Shown: positions 25,983-35,800, counted from the stretch's first letter. The stretch: DNA of 64,000 nucleotides from Bacteroidales bacterium (GCA_017428285.1 JAFRRE010000129.1:10124-74123); one strand, 5' to 3'. The notes: generated by a model from the sequence alone, not told the origin. Program-made: numbers and translations.

Positions 25983-26053
25983 TCGGGGCCTTCGACAAGC
26001 TCAGGCACCCTAAGTCACATACAAACAAGGTCCCTGAGCCTATCGAAGGGCCG
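25983..26053. repeat. REP-like palindrome between the transketolase genes
   Basis: GCCTTCGACAAGCTCAGG on the left and CCTGAGCCTATCGAAGGGC on the right form the arms. It is the same family as the copy inside the EEP gene at 16357. Just before it lie short direct repeats of GTTGAATTGTTG type. Confidence 0.85.
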
Positions 26054-26059
26054 GCATAA

Positions 26060-26902
26060 TTAGTAATCCCCTAAAGTCTCCTCCAATTGCGACAATGCAT
26101 TAGCGGCTTGTTCGTCGTTGGGGGCGGAGCCATGCCATTTGTGCGTGCCCATCATAAAGTCGACGCCAAAGCCCATCTCGGTGTGGGCCAAGATGAGTTG
26201 CGGAGCACCTTGGAAAGCGTTCCCGCGGGCGAATTTCAGGGTGTTCACCACAGCCTGCATATTATTGCCGCTCATCTCGAGGACATTCCAGCCGAAGGCC
26301 TCGTATTTGGCACGCAAGTCGCCGAGGTTGAGCACCTCATCGGTGGGACCGTCGATTTGTTTCTTGTTGTAGTCGATGATGGCCACAAGGTTATCCACAC
26401 CTTTGGCGGGCGCATACATGGCAGCTTCCCATATCTGGCCTTCCTCTTGCTCGCCGTCGCCCATTAGGACGAAGACAAGGTGTTTATCACCGTTCAGTCG
26501 CTTAGCTTGTGCTGCGCCGACAGCCACCGAAAGGCCTTGTCCGAGCGAGCCTGAAGCAATACGGACACCTGGAAGACCTTCAGCCGTGGTGGGATGGCCT
26601 TGCAAGCGAGTACCAAGGCGGCGGAAGGTAGCCAACTCTTTGACAGGGAAATAGCCGCGTCTTGCCAAGATGCTGTAAAACATCGGGCTGATGTGGCCGT
26701 TGGAGAGGAAGAACATGTCCTCGCCGTTGCCGTCCATGCGGAAGTTGGCGGGGTCGATTTGCATTTGGTCGAAATAAAGGGCTGTGACAATGTCGGTTGC
26801 GCCCAAAGAGCCGCCCGGATGCCCCGACTGGCAGCCATGCACCATACGGATGATGTCGCGGCGCACCTGAGAAGCGATTCTTTCTAATTCGTTGATGGTC
26901 AT
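26060..26902 (-). CDS. Transketolase, N-terminal subunit (split enzyme)
   Basis: A 280-aa protein equal to the thiamine-diphosphate-binding domain of transketolase. It has SGHPGGSLGATDIVTALYFD, LSNGHISPMFYS, SGSLGQGLSVAVGAA and the ThDP motif GDGEQEEGQIWEA (148-160) with IIDYNK. Upstream gene of the split pair; it transfers two-carbon ketol units in the cytoplasm together with the C-subunit at 24980. A good -7 box (TAGCTTTG) lies 36 bp upstream. Confidence 0.94.
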   Translation of the reverse strand: MTINELERIASQVRRDIIRMVHGCQSGHPGGSLGATDIVTALYFDQMQIDPANFRMDGNGEDMFFLSNGHISPMFYSILARRGYFPVKELATFRRLGTRLQGHPTTAEGLPGVRIASGSLGQGLSVAVGAAQAKRLNGDKHLVFVLMGDGEQEEGQIWEAAMYAPAKGVDNLVAIIDYNKKQIDGPTDEVLNLGDLRAKYEAFGWNVLEMSGNNMQAVVNTLKFARGNAFQGAPQLILAHTEMGFGVDFMMGTHKWHGSAPNDEQAANALSQLEETLGDY

Positions 26903-26937
26903 ATTGGAAGTGTTTTGATTTTATGAGAATTTGACTG

Positions 26938-26945
26938 CAAAGCTA
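26938..26945 (-). promoter_or_regulatory. Bacteroidota -7 promoter box for the transketolase pair
   Basis: On the minus strand TAGCTTTG fits TAnnTTTG, 36 bp before the start at 26902. Confidence 0.45.
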
Positions 26946-26954
26946 CGGAAAAAA

Positions 26955-27143
26955 CTATTCCAAATCACTTTTGTCGACCTTGTTTTTCTTTCGGTCATAG
27001 TCCTTCTTCGACTTATGCACTTTCGACGGCCGCATACTGACCTGCTTGCCGTACTGCTCGATTTCCTTCTCGCGGTCGGCTTTGAGGAGGGCTTTCAGGG
27101 TGCTGAATTTTTGCTTATTTTTCTTTTTCTTGTTGGATTTCAT
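26955..27143 (-). CDS. Small highly basic protein of unknown function
   Basis: A 62-aa lysine-rich protein (MKSNKKKKNKQKF...) with alternating charged residues, predicted helical in the middle (TLKALLKADREKEIEQYGKQ). It lies 52 bp upstream of the transketolase start on the same strand. Length, charge and position resemble small basic proteins found beside housekeeping genes in Bacteroidales, but I do not recognise a named family. It could bind nucleic acid; this is inference. Confidence 0.55.
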   Translation of the reverse strand: MKSNKKKKNKQKFSTLKALLKADREKEIEQYGKQVSMRPSKVHKSKKDYDRKKNKVDKSDLE

Positions 27144-27208
27144 GGCTATTGCTAATCATTGTATTAATAAATTAAATCCTCAAAAGGAACAAACAATCAA
27201 GTGTCCAT

Positions 27209-28438
27209 TTATTTCAAACCCAAACACCATTTTGCTCTATTCGTCAGAAGATGCTTCACTCTCTCGTAGGGTATCGCAAAATGGAATGCACCATCAGCGA
27301 AACAGCTGATTCCGTAGGGTTGGAAAGAAAACACAACTCCTTCCTCTGACAAACCCGGTCTTGGAAACGTATAGCCACCGATAGGATTGCCTTCTTCATC
27401 CAAATTGGTTACACCTGCACGAATACTGGATTCAGATACCTGATTGTCTGGCGACTTCAACGCTTCTTCGACAAGAATATTCGCCAGTTCTTCTTCATAA
27501 CCAGGCTTAAACAAATAGGAATTATCAATCTCTTGGTTATTAACATGGTCGAAAGAGACCAATCTTTCAGTGAAACCACCATGAGTACCTCCACTATAGA
27601 TAGATTCACATTGTTGATAGGTCACAAACCTATCATTACATATCATTGTCCGCATATTTAGTTCTTGATAAAGGCCCGTTGGAATAAAATCCTCTTCCAT
27701 ATCTCCATAGTCTGCTTCTATGATGGCAAAATAGACATCGGCAGCAAATTGGGCAATTTGACGATTATCCATAGGGTCACCCGTATATTCCAAGACTCCT
27801 CTCGGACTTATCTTACAATTATGAATCTTGGCCGCAATTGTTCCATCCACTTCGTCATTATTTGCCGCAACTATTTTTTCAGCCAACCATTTCCTTATCA
27901 CTTTGGCATTAGCAACAGAGATGGTCGGAAAATCTACTTCAAAATAGTATTGGGCAACACTATCCTCCTTAACGAAACTTTGGGTCTTTCGTTCGAAAGA
28001 CGAAAGCACTGCCGTTAGCGTTGAAAGCTGAGCCAAGCTGTTCTCATCCGAAAAGTCTACAAGCAGACATTTGAAAGGAGTGCATACGTAAAAACTATAC
28101 GATGAAGTATCCGAATAAGGTAAGACTTGCAACGCGGGAGTTTCAAGCCACACTTTATTCTTTTCAAATATCCTATTCGAGCAAATCGTTTCACCCACCC
28201 CAAAATAAAAGGCCCTTCCGTCGACAATACAAATGGTGTCAGCAATAGGTGAAATTCCCTCTTCTTCTGTCACCACTTCTTCTTCATCCGCCATGGAAAA
28301 GACGTTCTCATTATCGGTTTCAGTCTCTTGCACCTTGACCGCCTCTACTTTCTTGACGGTACTATTGGTGCATGATTCGAGAATACTACCCTGCAATAGA
28401 AACATGCAGAGGATTGTCATTATATGTAACTTGTTCAT
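27209..28438 (-). CDS. DUF3298-type lipoprotein
   Basis: A 409-aa lipoprotein (GSILESC lipobox after MNKLHIMTILCMFLLQ). An acidic linker (about 30-60) is followed by a beta-rich region. The C-terminal half resembles DUF3298/RsiV-like domains: SIYSGGTHGGFTERLVSFDH near 290, then YLFKPGYEEELANILVEEAL and VVFSFQPYGISCFADGAFHFAIPYERV. In RsiV this domain binds lysozyme; here it is an extracytoplasmic sensor or binding domain of unknown ligand. I chose 28438 for the lipoprotein signal; 28447 is possible. It has its own -7 box overlapping the end of the upstream gene, yet follows the AAA/WG genes closely, so it may be both co-transcribed and independently expressed. Confidence 0.72.
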   Translation of the reverse strand: MNKLHIMTILCMFLLQGSILESCTNSTVKKVEAVKVQETETDNENVFSMADEEEVVTEEEGISPIADTICIVDGRAFYFGVGETICSNRIFEKNKVWLETPALQVLPYSDTSSYSFYVCTPFKCLLVDFSDENSLAQLSTLTAVLSSFERKTQSFVKEDSVAQYYFEVDFPTISVANAKVIRKWLAEKIVAANNDEVDGTIAAKIHNCKISPRGVLEYTGDPMDNRQIAQFAADVYFAIIEADYGDMEEDFIPTGLYQELNMRTMICNDRFVTYQQCESIYSGGTHGGFTERLVSFDHVNNQEIDNSYLFKPGYEEELANILVEEALKSPDNQVSESSIRAGVTNLDEEGNPIGGYTFPRPGLSEEGVVFSFQPYGISCFADGAFHFAIPYERVKHLLTNRAKWCLGLK

Positions 28439-28472
28439 ATCAGTCATTATTAAATATGTTAAAGTCTTGGAT

Positions 28473-29111
28473 TTACTTGGCAAAAATATACTTTTTTAAA
28501 TTCATTCGCAGTTTTAGGTTAAAAATTCTTCTCTTGTTTTTTGCTCTTCGTCGCACGCGTTTTTCAGCCACGCGCCGCATGGCATAGAGCTGTTTGCCGC
28601 TATCAATAGCTTGGAATTTCACCACAACAGTTCCGGTTTTGTCGATAAAACCGTATATGTTGATTTCTTTATCATCGGTCATGCCGAAGCCATCATCGTC
28701 CATGTAATAGCGACCATCGGGATTGAGTTGCCAAGCCACTTCAGCAACTCCATTCTTAAACAACCTGATAAACGAGGGATAATGGAAACTCAAGCGACGA
28801 GCACGTTGAATGGCTTTTTGCGGGAGGGATTGCAAGGAATCCCAATCGATGTCGTTTTGACTGACGGTGACCAGCATTTCATCACTATCCATGAACTCGT
28901 AGGCACGTTTTGTGTTGTTGTCCATCAGGAAACGAGGTTTCCAATAACTGCCAATGACTTCGCTGACGATGGACATTCCATCACCCCAATCTTCGGTCTT
29001 AGCTGGATAAGTCCTGTAACGTTCTGTATTCAAACATTCGTAAATACTCCTTGGGAGTGTGTCTGCGTTTAGCAGTTCGTTGAAATGATTGTCGATTGTT
29101 GTCATATTCAT
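28473..29111 (-). CDS. Hypothetical protein with WG-like segment and basic C-terminus
   Basis: A 212-aa cytoplasmic-looking protein without signal peptide. Residues 145-165 (EINIYGFIDKTGTVVVKF) resemble a single WG repeat. The C-terminal 45 residues are very basic (RRVAEKRVRRRAKNKRRIFNLKLRMNLKKYIFAK), possibly binding nucleic acid or membrane. I do not recognise a family. It lies between the WG-repeat membrane protein and the DUF3298 lipoprotein, after a hairpin at 29138-29176. The promoter of the next gene overlaps its last codons. Confidence 0.6.
   Translation of the reverse strand: MNMTTIDNHFNELLNADTLPRSIYECLNTERYRTYPAKTEDWGDGMSIVSEVIGSYWKPRFLMDNNTKRAYEFMDSDEMLVTVSQNDIDWDSLQSLPQKAIQRARRLSFHYPSFIRLFKNGVAEVAWQLNPDGRYYMDDDGFGMTDDKEINIYGFIDKTGTVVVKFQAIDSGKQLYAMRRVAEKRVRRRAKNKRRIFNLKLRMNLKKYIFAK
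28481..28488 (-). promoter_or_regulatory. Bacteroidota -7 promoter box for the DUF3298 lipoprotein
   Basis: On the minus strand TATTTTTG fits TAnnTTTG, 43 bp before the start at 28438, inside the last codons of the preceding gene. Confidence 0.4.
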
Positions 29112-29137
29112 ATTGTTTTAGTGCGTTAAAGGCTGAA

Positions 29138-29176
29138 AGAAGAGGGTGTGTCATGGAAGGACGCACCCTCTCTTCA
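29138..29176 (-). terminator. Hairpin between WG-repeat gene and downstream gene
   Basis: GAGAGGGTGCGTC pairs with GACACACCCTC around a 7-nt loop, 15 bp after the stop of the WG-repeat gene. It has only a weak U-run (TTCTTT), so it is more likely a partial terminator or processing site than a strong terminator. Confidence 0.5.
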
Positions 29177-29190
29177 AAACATCATAATCT

Positions 29191-30360
29191 TTATAGTTTC
29201 TCCCCGCATTCTCTCCCTTTGTCGTCGAGAAGAACTGAGCCCTCTTCACCCTCGCAATGGTAGAGATTGACAGCAATAGCGGTAATATCGTCGTACAACG
29301 GCGGCGTAATTATGTTGCCATTGCGATCCATCAAGCCATAGTACCTGTCCGCAGAACGATACTTCAGGCAATGCGCTGTGGCCTTTTTCAGCTCCCCAAA
29401 CTCATCATAGTCATCGGTGATGTACTCCATCTTTTCGATGTTCGTGTAATCACAAGAGTTCACTACATTGCCCTCCATGTCGAGCAGCATACCTGTGTGG
29501 TTCTGCAAACACACCGAGATATAGTCCGTGTTGCGGACGGTGACCTTTTCGTACTCACAGGGCAGGAAAGGTTCCCCGTTGGCACGAAGTAGCCCTTGAC
29601 GACCTTCAGTGTCATGAATCAGCCAAAAGCCTTTCGACTCGTAATGGATGTGGCTATAATCAGGTTTCACTCTCCATTCGCCGTCCCGCCCGATGAGGCC
29701 CATTTTTCCGTTGTCACCCGACATTAAGCACAACCCATTATGGAAGCAATAGTCGTCAATGCATGGCGTGTAAGGAAATTCCTTGTTGATTACTGGTTGG
29801 CCCTTATGGTCGATGAAGTGGAGTATTCCCTTTTCATAGACACAAGCCGCGCCTTCAGAGAAAATCCAAGCTTTCTGATATTGCGCTGGTATGACCACCT
29901 CTCCCGTGAAGCGGTTGAAGTAGCCGCGCTTTCGCTCCTCAACGGTAGAGAAACAGGCTAGACTGTCGCCATCCGACGACTTGCAAATCCAGCGAATGTC
30001 TGTCGCCGTGCGTCGGCCCGTGGTTGTGTTGTAGAGGTAGGTAGGGCAGCTGCTGTGATAGACGACATAGGGGCTGACATACTCGTTGCTGAAATCATGC
30101 AGATAGGTTAGACTGTGATCCATGCGATGATACCTGTAGTCAATAATGATATCGCCAACACCATCGATGATTACGATAGTGAGCGCCACAGCAAAATACA
30201 GCGTCAAAGCGGCAGCACTTGTGGCAAACACATACCACACTGCTCTTGCGAACTTGTTCTCGGCCTTGTAGCCGAACATTTTGGCCACCCAGCGAGCGGC
30301 TTGCTTGATGCCTCTACCAAAGGTGGTGGAGGACTTGACTTTTTGTTCATTTTTACTCAT
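29191..30360 (-). CDS. Membrane-anchored WG-repeat protein
   Basis: A 389-aa protein with a basic cytoplasmic N-terminus, one transmembrane helix (WYVFATSAAALTLYFAVALTIVII, about 45-68), and an extracytoplasmic region made of WG-type beta repeats. Examples are RGYFNRFTGEVVIPAQYQ, LHFIDHKGQPVINKEFPY, MGLIGRDGEWRVKPDYSH, QGLLRANGEPFLPCEYEK and YGLMDRNGNIITPPLYDD. WG repeats form propeller- or barrel-like binding surfaces; ligands are unknown. It lies 65 bp downstream of the pseudokinase-AAA+ gene on the same strand and is probably its partner. Start chosen at MSKNEQK (30360) rather than 30372; both are plausible. Confidence 0.75.
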   Translation of the reverse strand: MSKNEQKVKSSTTFGRGIKQAARWVAKMFGYKAENKFARAVWYVFATSAAALTLYFAVALTIVIIDGVGDIIIDYRYHRMDHSLTYLHDFSNEYVSPYVVYHSSCPTYLYNTTTGRRTATDIRWICKSSDGDSLACFSTVEERKRGYFNRFTGEVVIPAQYQKAWIFSEGAACVYEKGILHFIDHKGQPVINKEFPYTPCIDDYCFHNGLCLMSGDNGKMGLIGRDGEWRVKPDYSHIHYESKGFWLIHDTEGRQGLLRANGEPFLPCEYEKVTVRNTDYISVCLQNHTGMLLDMEGNVVNSCDYTNIEKMEYITDDYDEFGELKKATAHCLKYRSADRYYGLMDRNGNIITPPLYDDITAIAVNLYHCEGEEGSVLLDDKGRECGEKL

Positions 30361-30425
30361 AGTTTTAAACATTTAGATGGTTAGTGAAATATTACTTTTT
30401 GATTTCAATTTGTTTCATTGTGGTA

Positions 30426-32282
30426 TCAATTGTACGCACGATATCCAATGGTCTGGCGTTGGGTCGTGTTTTTGTTCATGAACTCGTCCCAGATCCTCCT
30501 GTATTGCCGCAACTCCTCGGTTGTGACAGAAGGGCGAGTGGCTAAAAGTACTTTCTTCAGCAAGGCTTCATCGATGACAAGGTTATCCTCATGGGTGCTA
30601 AGACAAGCGCTGAAGGTGAGTCTAGCCGCCTCTTTTACCACATACGAGAGATCGCCTGCGGTGAAGCCTTCACACATCTTGGCTAGGCCTTTATAGTCAA
30701 TGTGTGATACATGTGGCACCTTGTCAACTTCCATCTTCAAGAGTTCCTCCCGACCCGTGGCATCAGGCAGGTCGACAAAGAACACCTTGTCGAAACGGCC
30801 ATGCCTGATAGCGGCTCTGTCCAAACAATCGAGACGGTTGGTCATACCTATAACAAAGACGTTCTTCTGGATGCAATCGTTAAGCTGAACAAGCCACTCA
30901 GCTACCTCGCCAGCCGTATACTCACTTCCTCTCATGTCGCGTTTTGCGAGGTGGGCGTCAATCTCGTCCACCAACAACAGACATCCTCTGTTGTTTTGTT
31001 TCGCTTTTTCCTCTGCTTTTTGAAATAAGTCACGAATAAGTCCTTGTGTACCATGGATATAAACCGAGCCAAGGTCGGACGGGTTCACGAAGAACGTATC
31101 CATACCTGTTTCTTCGGCCAAGCGATTAGAAATGTAGGTCTTACCACAACCCTGTGGCCCGTAAAGGATAAAGTTGTTCGGCTTGATGCCAAACTTAGCG
31201 GCCAGTTCACGGTTGTTCATGATGTCAACAAAGTCACGACGAAGGGCATTCTTGAGCTCTTCCATGCCTGCAACGGCCAGCAGACCTTCCCCTTCCTTTA
31301 CCTTGGCTTCAATCTTCAGCCGAGGTGTTTCCGAGTCGGATTCTTGCTGTTCATCTTTTGTTTCATCCCCTTTATTTTCGTTCTTAGCGGCATCACTACC
31401 CTCTAACTCCTGAGTCTTGGTAATGACGGGAGCTTTGGCATCAATACCATTTTCGCTCGCAAATCTGCTGAGTGCGTAAAACATGTCATACAAATTAATG
31501 TAACGCAATTTATTCTTGCTGAGGGCTTTACAAAGGATATCCTTCAGCCCATCCGGCATGTCGTCAAAAACTGGTGCAATTCCAGAATTGGTGATGGCAC
31601 GAATTTGACATTCTGTTGTTGACTCGTCGATGTCGTAGGGATAGTAGCCCTGTAGCATGTATCCCAATAGCATCCCTATTGAGAACACATCGGAAGCTGA
31701 CGAGTAACGTCCCTGATAAGTCTCTGGAGCACGACAGCAGGGGTTCAAGTCTTTAGTGACGAAAGGAGGATTTCCAGAGCATGGGCCAGATACATGATCC
31801 AATCCTCCGAGATGCACAATCACGCCCCCTTTCACTCTCGACACAATGACCGTATCGGGGTTCAGGTTGTAGTGTCCACCGCCGTTGGTGTAGACAGTCA
31901 AGTCCATCACGGCGGTCATCACTTGTAGAGCGATGTTGACAGCAACACTTACAATCAATGGCCTGCCGCACATCAAAGCCCGAAGCGTCGTTCCCTCAAA
32001 GTGCTTTGCGGTCATGTACGACATCGTCCTGCCTCGATAGCTAAGCGAGCCGGTTTTGATAGGTTGGGGAAAGGCTGCATTCGTCAATTTCGAAAGCATG
32101 GCAAACTCCCTCATCTTGCCTTTATCCATCAACATCCTGCTGTTGTGGTTGTCATAAACGATCAGATACACTTTTTGGCTTTTAGGTGTCAGCGCTTCGT
32201 ACACTTCCCGGTAGAAACTCTGCTTGCTGACCAAGCTCAGAATCCGCAAACCGGCAAACGATTCATTCAAGTTAAGCATCAT
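30426..32282 (-). CDS. Pseudokinase-AAA+ ATPase fusion protein
   Basis: A 618-aa cytoplasmic protein. Residues about 1-275 have a protein-kinase fold: the C-lobe signature APETYQGRYSSASDVFSIG (185-203) is clear, but the catalytic HRDLKPEN is replaced by HYNLNPDT (137-144) and the DFG position reads LGG (158-160). The catalytic Asp residues are therefore missing and it should be a pseudokinase. A charged linker (289-325) leads to an AAA+ ATPase domain with Walker A GPQGCGKT (375-382), Walker B LLLVDEID (435-442), sensor MTNR, and arginine finger in RAAIRHGRFDK (489-499). The AAA part resembles FtsH/Cdc48-like classic AAA modules, without a protease domain. It heads a minus-strand cluster with WG-repeat and DUF3298 genes. 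The role is unknown; a regulated remodelling ATPase linked to envelope sensing is one reading. Confidence 0.8.
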   Translation of the reverse strand: MMLNLNESFAGLRILSLVSKQSFYREVYEALTPKSQKVYLIVYDNHNSRMLMDKGKMREFAMLSKLTNAAFPQPIKTGSLSYRGRTMSYMTAKHFEGTTLRALMCGRPLIVSVAVNIALQVMTAVMDLTVYTNGGGHYNLNPDTVIVSRVKGGVIVHLGGLDHVSGPCSGNPPFVTKDLNPCCRAPETYQGRYSSASDVFSIGMLLGYMLQGYYPYDIDESTTECQIRAITNSGIAPVFDDMPDGLKDILCKALSKNKLRYINLYDMFYALSRFASENGIDAKAPVITKTQELEGSDAAKNENKGDETKDEQQESDSETPRLKIEAKVKEGEGLLAVAGMEELKNALRRDFVDIMNNRELAAKFGIKPNNFILYGPQGCGKTYISNRLAEETGMDTFFVNPSDLGSVYIHGTQGLIRDLFQKAEEKAKQNNRGCLLLVDEIDAHLAKRDMRGSEYTAGEVAEWLVQLNDCIQKNVFVIGMTNRLDCLDRAAIRHGRFDKVFFVDLPDATGREELLKMEVDKVPHVSHIDYKGLAKMCEGFTAGDLSYVVKEAARLTFSACLSTHEDNLVIDEALLKKVLLATRPSVTTEELRQYRRIWDEFMNKNTTQRQTIGYRAYN

Positions 32283-32329
32283 TTTCTCAATTGTATTTGG
32301 TTTATTATCAAATCAAGTAACTTTTCAAA

Positions 32330-32400
32330 CAGGAGGGCAGGGCATGCATAGCAATGCCCGGTGCCCGAATACGGGACACCGTTTTGGCCTCCTTTGGCCA
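32330..32400 (-). other. Structured leader hairpins upstream of the pseudokinase-AAA+ gene
   Basis: On the minus strand, GGTG-T-CCCG-TATT-CGGG-C-ACC forms a stable hairpin, followed by GGGCATTGC. It is enclosed by CAAAGGAGG and CCTCCTGTTTG arms. It ends about 50 bp before the start codon, so it could be a 5'-UTR control element. The GCATTG after the hairpin recalls the cores at 14915 and 45153, but the similarity is weak. Confidence 0.45.
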
Positions 32401-32584
32401 ATAGGATTGATAATAAAAAGTACTAAAGCGCAGCAAAGCAGTGCTGCACTTACTGGGTTTGAACAGAGAGACGAGCAGCCGACAATGCCAGCACCCTGTA
32501 CTCACCCACCGGATGACAACCTTAGATTTCGCCTCGATTGTGAGGCGTTTATGAATAAGACTATTTCGGTTTTTTTTGTACATA

Positions 32585-32676
32585 ACCGTATATAGTTATA
32601 CCATTAGACACCACTTTCCACATCCGATTTTCGATGCGAAACCTAGTACTTTATTATTACAAATCCTATATACGGT
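32585..32676. repeat. Separated 11-bp inverted repeat
   Basis: ACCGTATATAG (32585-32595) and CTATATACGGT (32666-32676) are perfect complements 70 bp apart in a non-coding AT-rich region. Spacing suits paired regulator sites or the ends of a small element. Confidence 0.5.
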
Positions 32677-32856
32677 CGAATGACCTTTACATTAAGTCAC
32701 CATATTTCAACAATTTATGTGTTATATATTACAAAAAAAACTCATTTATTATTTCTGATATTCTATCATGATTATTTGTCGCTGCAAAATTATATAATAG
32801 TTTCTTTATTCGCCACTATAATTATTGATTTTTTTTCTTTATCACCCAAAAAAAAT

Positions 32857-35800
32857 CTATTTCTTCACAAACAACTTTCTCAAGCTACCATATTTTGATT
32901 GTACCAACAAGAGATATACCCCTGCCACATAATCATTCACATCCAATATCAAGGTCTCAACAGCATCAGCTTCAACCTTATCTACGCTCTGTCCAGTCAT
33001 ATTAAATACCGTCACACTATGGATGCCCTCACCCCTAATATTAAGGATATCATTAGCGGGGTTGGGGAAGATGCTCACATAGCTGAAGTTTTCGTCTTCA
33101 CTCGCAGCGCTTCGGAAACGGACTATGTATGGCTCACCCATTGTGCCGACCATGGCATCCGTCTCATAGTTGAGAGTCTCTTCTGAACCGCTGTATTCCA
33201 TACCTGTCTCCATATCATAAAGACTAAAATTTAGGTTAGCAGCATCTTCACCTGTAATAGTGAGAAATGCCATCCAACGGTCAATTGGCTCGACGTACAT
33301 CAGACGAACGCTGCCTCGACACTCGTCAGCGGCGAATGCGGCCAACTCATAATTCTCCGCTCTCAACTCTTCGCCATCCAGTTCGATGATGGCCGTCACC
33401 GTCATGTTGTGGGGATAGGCATGCATGTCCGGAACCCAGTGGTTATTATCCGCTGTATGGTTGGCTTTCTGTTCCACACCTCTCCCCCCTTCGGGATAAA
33501 CCAATGTCTTGGGTTGGTTGCTACTCGAATAGTACATCAGTCCCATGCCAGGCTCAATGGTATTGAGAGAGCCATACCAACCGTAGTTTGGATAGTAATC
33601 CGCATAGCCTTGCTGCGACTTCAGCATGTCGCCTTGAATGGCATTCATCCCTGACAATGCTTCATTTACATCCATGGCTGTCGACGGCACATATCCCATC
33701 CATGTCCATCCATGGCTTAAGGTAATGGGGTGCTGCGAAGGCACCGCTCCCATTCCCGTCATAGCAACCGAACATGGTGCGTCAGTCTTGATCTTATACG
33801 AAGATTCGTTGTTGATGCCGGACAGAGAGCCGTACCAGCCGTAGCCTGCATAATAGACGATGTAGCCGTCGGCCTGCGATCGGATGCTGATACCATTGCC
33901 ATCTAGGCCGTCCTGAAGCATCCCTAGGCCTTCAATACCTTCCTGCTCGATGTAGGTACTCCACCAGTTCCAACCGCTAGTAAAGCTGATGGTCTGGGTA
34001 ACAGGCGTTCCTATCTGCACACTCACAACATTCGACGGATCCGACTCTCCTCCAAAGTAGTTGGTCGTGACTTGGTAGTCGTATATGCCATCAGGAAGGT
34101 TGCTATCAGTGTATGTATTGTCAGTCAGGTTAGTGGCCACGGCGTTGCCGTTGCGGTAAAGGTTGTAGGTGTACGTGCCGTCTGTGAGGTAGGTCTTGAT
34201 GAGCCAAGAGCGGTTATTCAAACGGCTCCAGCTGCTTACACCAGATTGAGAATATAAAGAAGCATCTGAAACATTGACTCCTGAATAGGAACAATATGAT
34301 GCAGGCTTGTAAACATCTGAATAAAAAACAACCCATAAGTCCTGAGTGTAATCGATAGGAACAGGCTGTGTGAAAACTATATCTTGCCAACTGCCAGCAG
34401 TAGCTGTATAATTCTGCTGATAAACGAATTCAGTTATGGAGGCAACGTTACCCTTGTAGATTCCCACCGTATATTCTCCTGCACGACGTGAATAAAAAGA
34501 GACTTTTTCAATAGTCATTCCAGCATTTGCCATCAATACGGAAACAGAATAACGCTGCGCCCAATAAGTCCTATCGCCTTGTGTGTTTGCCCCAGCGCCC
34601 GATGTGCTTGGCTCATCTAACCCATAGTGCAATATAGAGGATTCAGTGTTTGGGGTTTGCCACGAAAGACTGACATCGTGGCCATTAGTATTTGCCACCA
34701 TGTTGGTTGGAATTGGCCCCGAAAAATGGATTTCAGCAAATGCTTTGCTTGACTTCAATGACATTGTGCCATCGTTTTTCACACTTTTTACATAATAAAA
34801 ATGGGTACCGTAATTGACATTGTGGTCTGTATAACTGGAATTGTTCAAATGTGCGGCCACCAAATCTCCATCTCGATAAAGCCTATAATGAGACGCTCCC
34901 GAGACTGGCGACCAATTGATGATTACGTTTTGTCCACTGACCGATGTAGAAATATTGTTCGGAGGGGCGATGGAAGGAGTGTTAGGGTAGCTTCCAAATA
35001 CGGCACCATTCAGGTAATTCATATCATAACTCGGGTGAATGGCTCCAATAGCATAATAGCCATCGTAATTGCCTCCCCACCCCAAGACAAAATGGAAATA
35101 GTCGTACTCATCGTACCCGTCACAAATGAAAATATGTCCTACGTCAGTTTGCTGATTTTTACCACGATAGATCACTGGATGTTCAAGATCTAAATCGCTT
35201 TTGAGCATAGCTATCCATTGGGCATCAGTATAATTAATCTTGCGAAGATAGTGGGAATTATGAGTATAGTTGAAATATGTCCATAATGCAGTGTCGACAT
35301 CCGGAGGATTGGTGCCGCTGGCCGTGTCGCCATAATTGATGTCCACAGAGACCCCACAATGATAAAGAAGTGTAGCAACAGCCGAGGCTTCGGCATCTGA
35401 ATATCCATGGAAATAGTCGTTAAGCATATTGTCCCAGTCATAGACCGTTTCACCGAAGTTGGCGTATTGGACTCCGAATTCTGGATGAGCATGGGGAGTG
35501 TAGGAATGTTCCCCAATACCTCTGATAGGATGCTCCCAGTATTTTAGAAACTGAGCCATCGCCACTGATCCACATCCCCCGACGCAATGCCCCCCTGGGC
35601 CTTTGGGAGCTTCTGGACATAAATTATTGAAAGGAACCCGTTTGTGACTCCATTTGGTTCGAATTAAAGGACTCACCACCGTCCTTGACTTGGGTTCCAA
35701 ACCTCTTCCATTAATCAAGTCGTTCCACTTCGAAAGGATTTCCTCAGTGGCAGCCAAACGGTCTGTCTTAACCAAGGCAATTTGATCGTCGTATGATTTC

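Larger units (their letters stand above)
32283..32856. other. 574-bp intergenic leader of the pseudokinase-AAA+ gene
   Basis: Contains a GC-rich hairpin cluster near the gene (32330-32400), a CGCCTC...GAGGCG hairpin near 32530, an 11-bp inverted repeat (32585/32676), and an AT-rich stretch (32700-32850) next to the end of the C10 protease gene. Small overlapping ORFs here have no coding character. Confidence 0.6.

Noticed and set aside
25983..26053. Insertion-sequence remnant between transketolase genes
   Set aside because: Too short, no transposase fragment or target duplication visible; fits the dispersed palindrome family seen also at 16357.
32224..32595. Overlapping ORFs on both strands in the pseudokinase leader
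   Set aside because: Composition is dominated by the hairpins, no ribosome site or family pattern, and two opposite-strand ORFs compete for the same bases.
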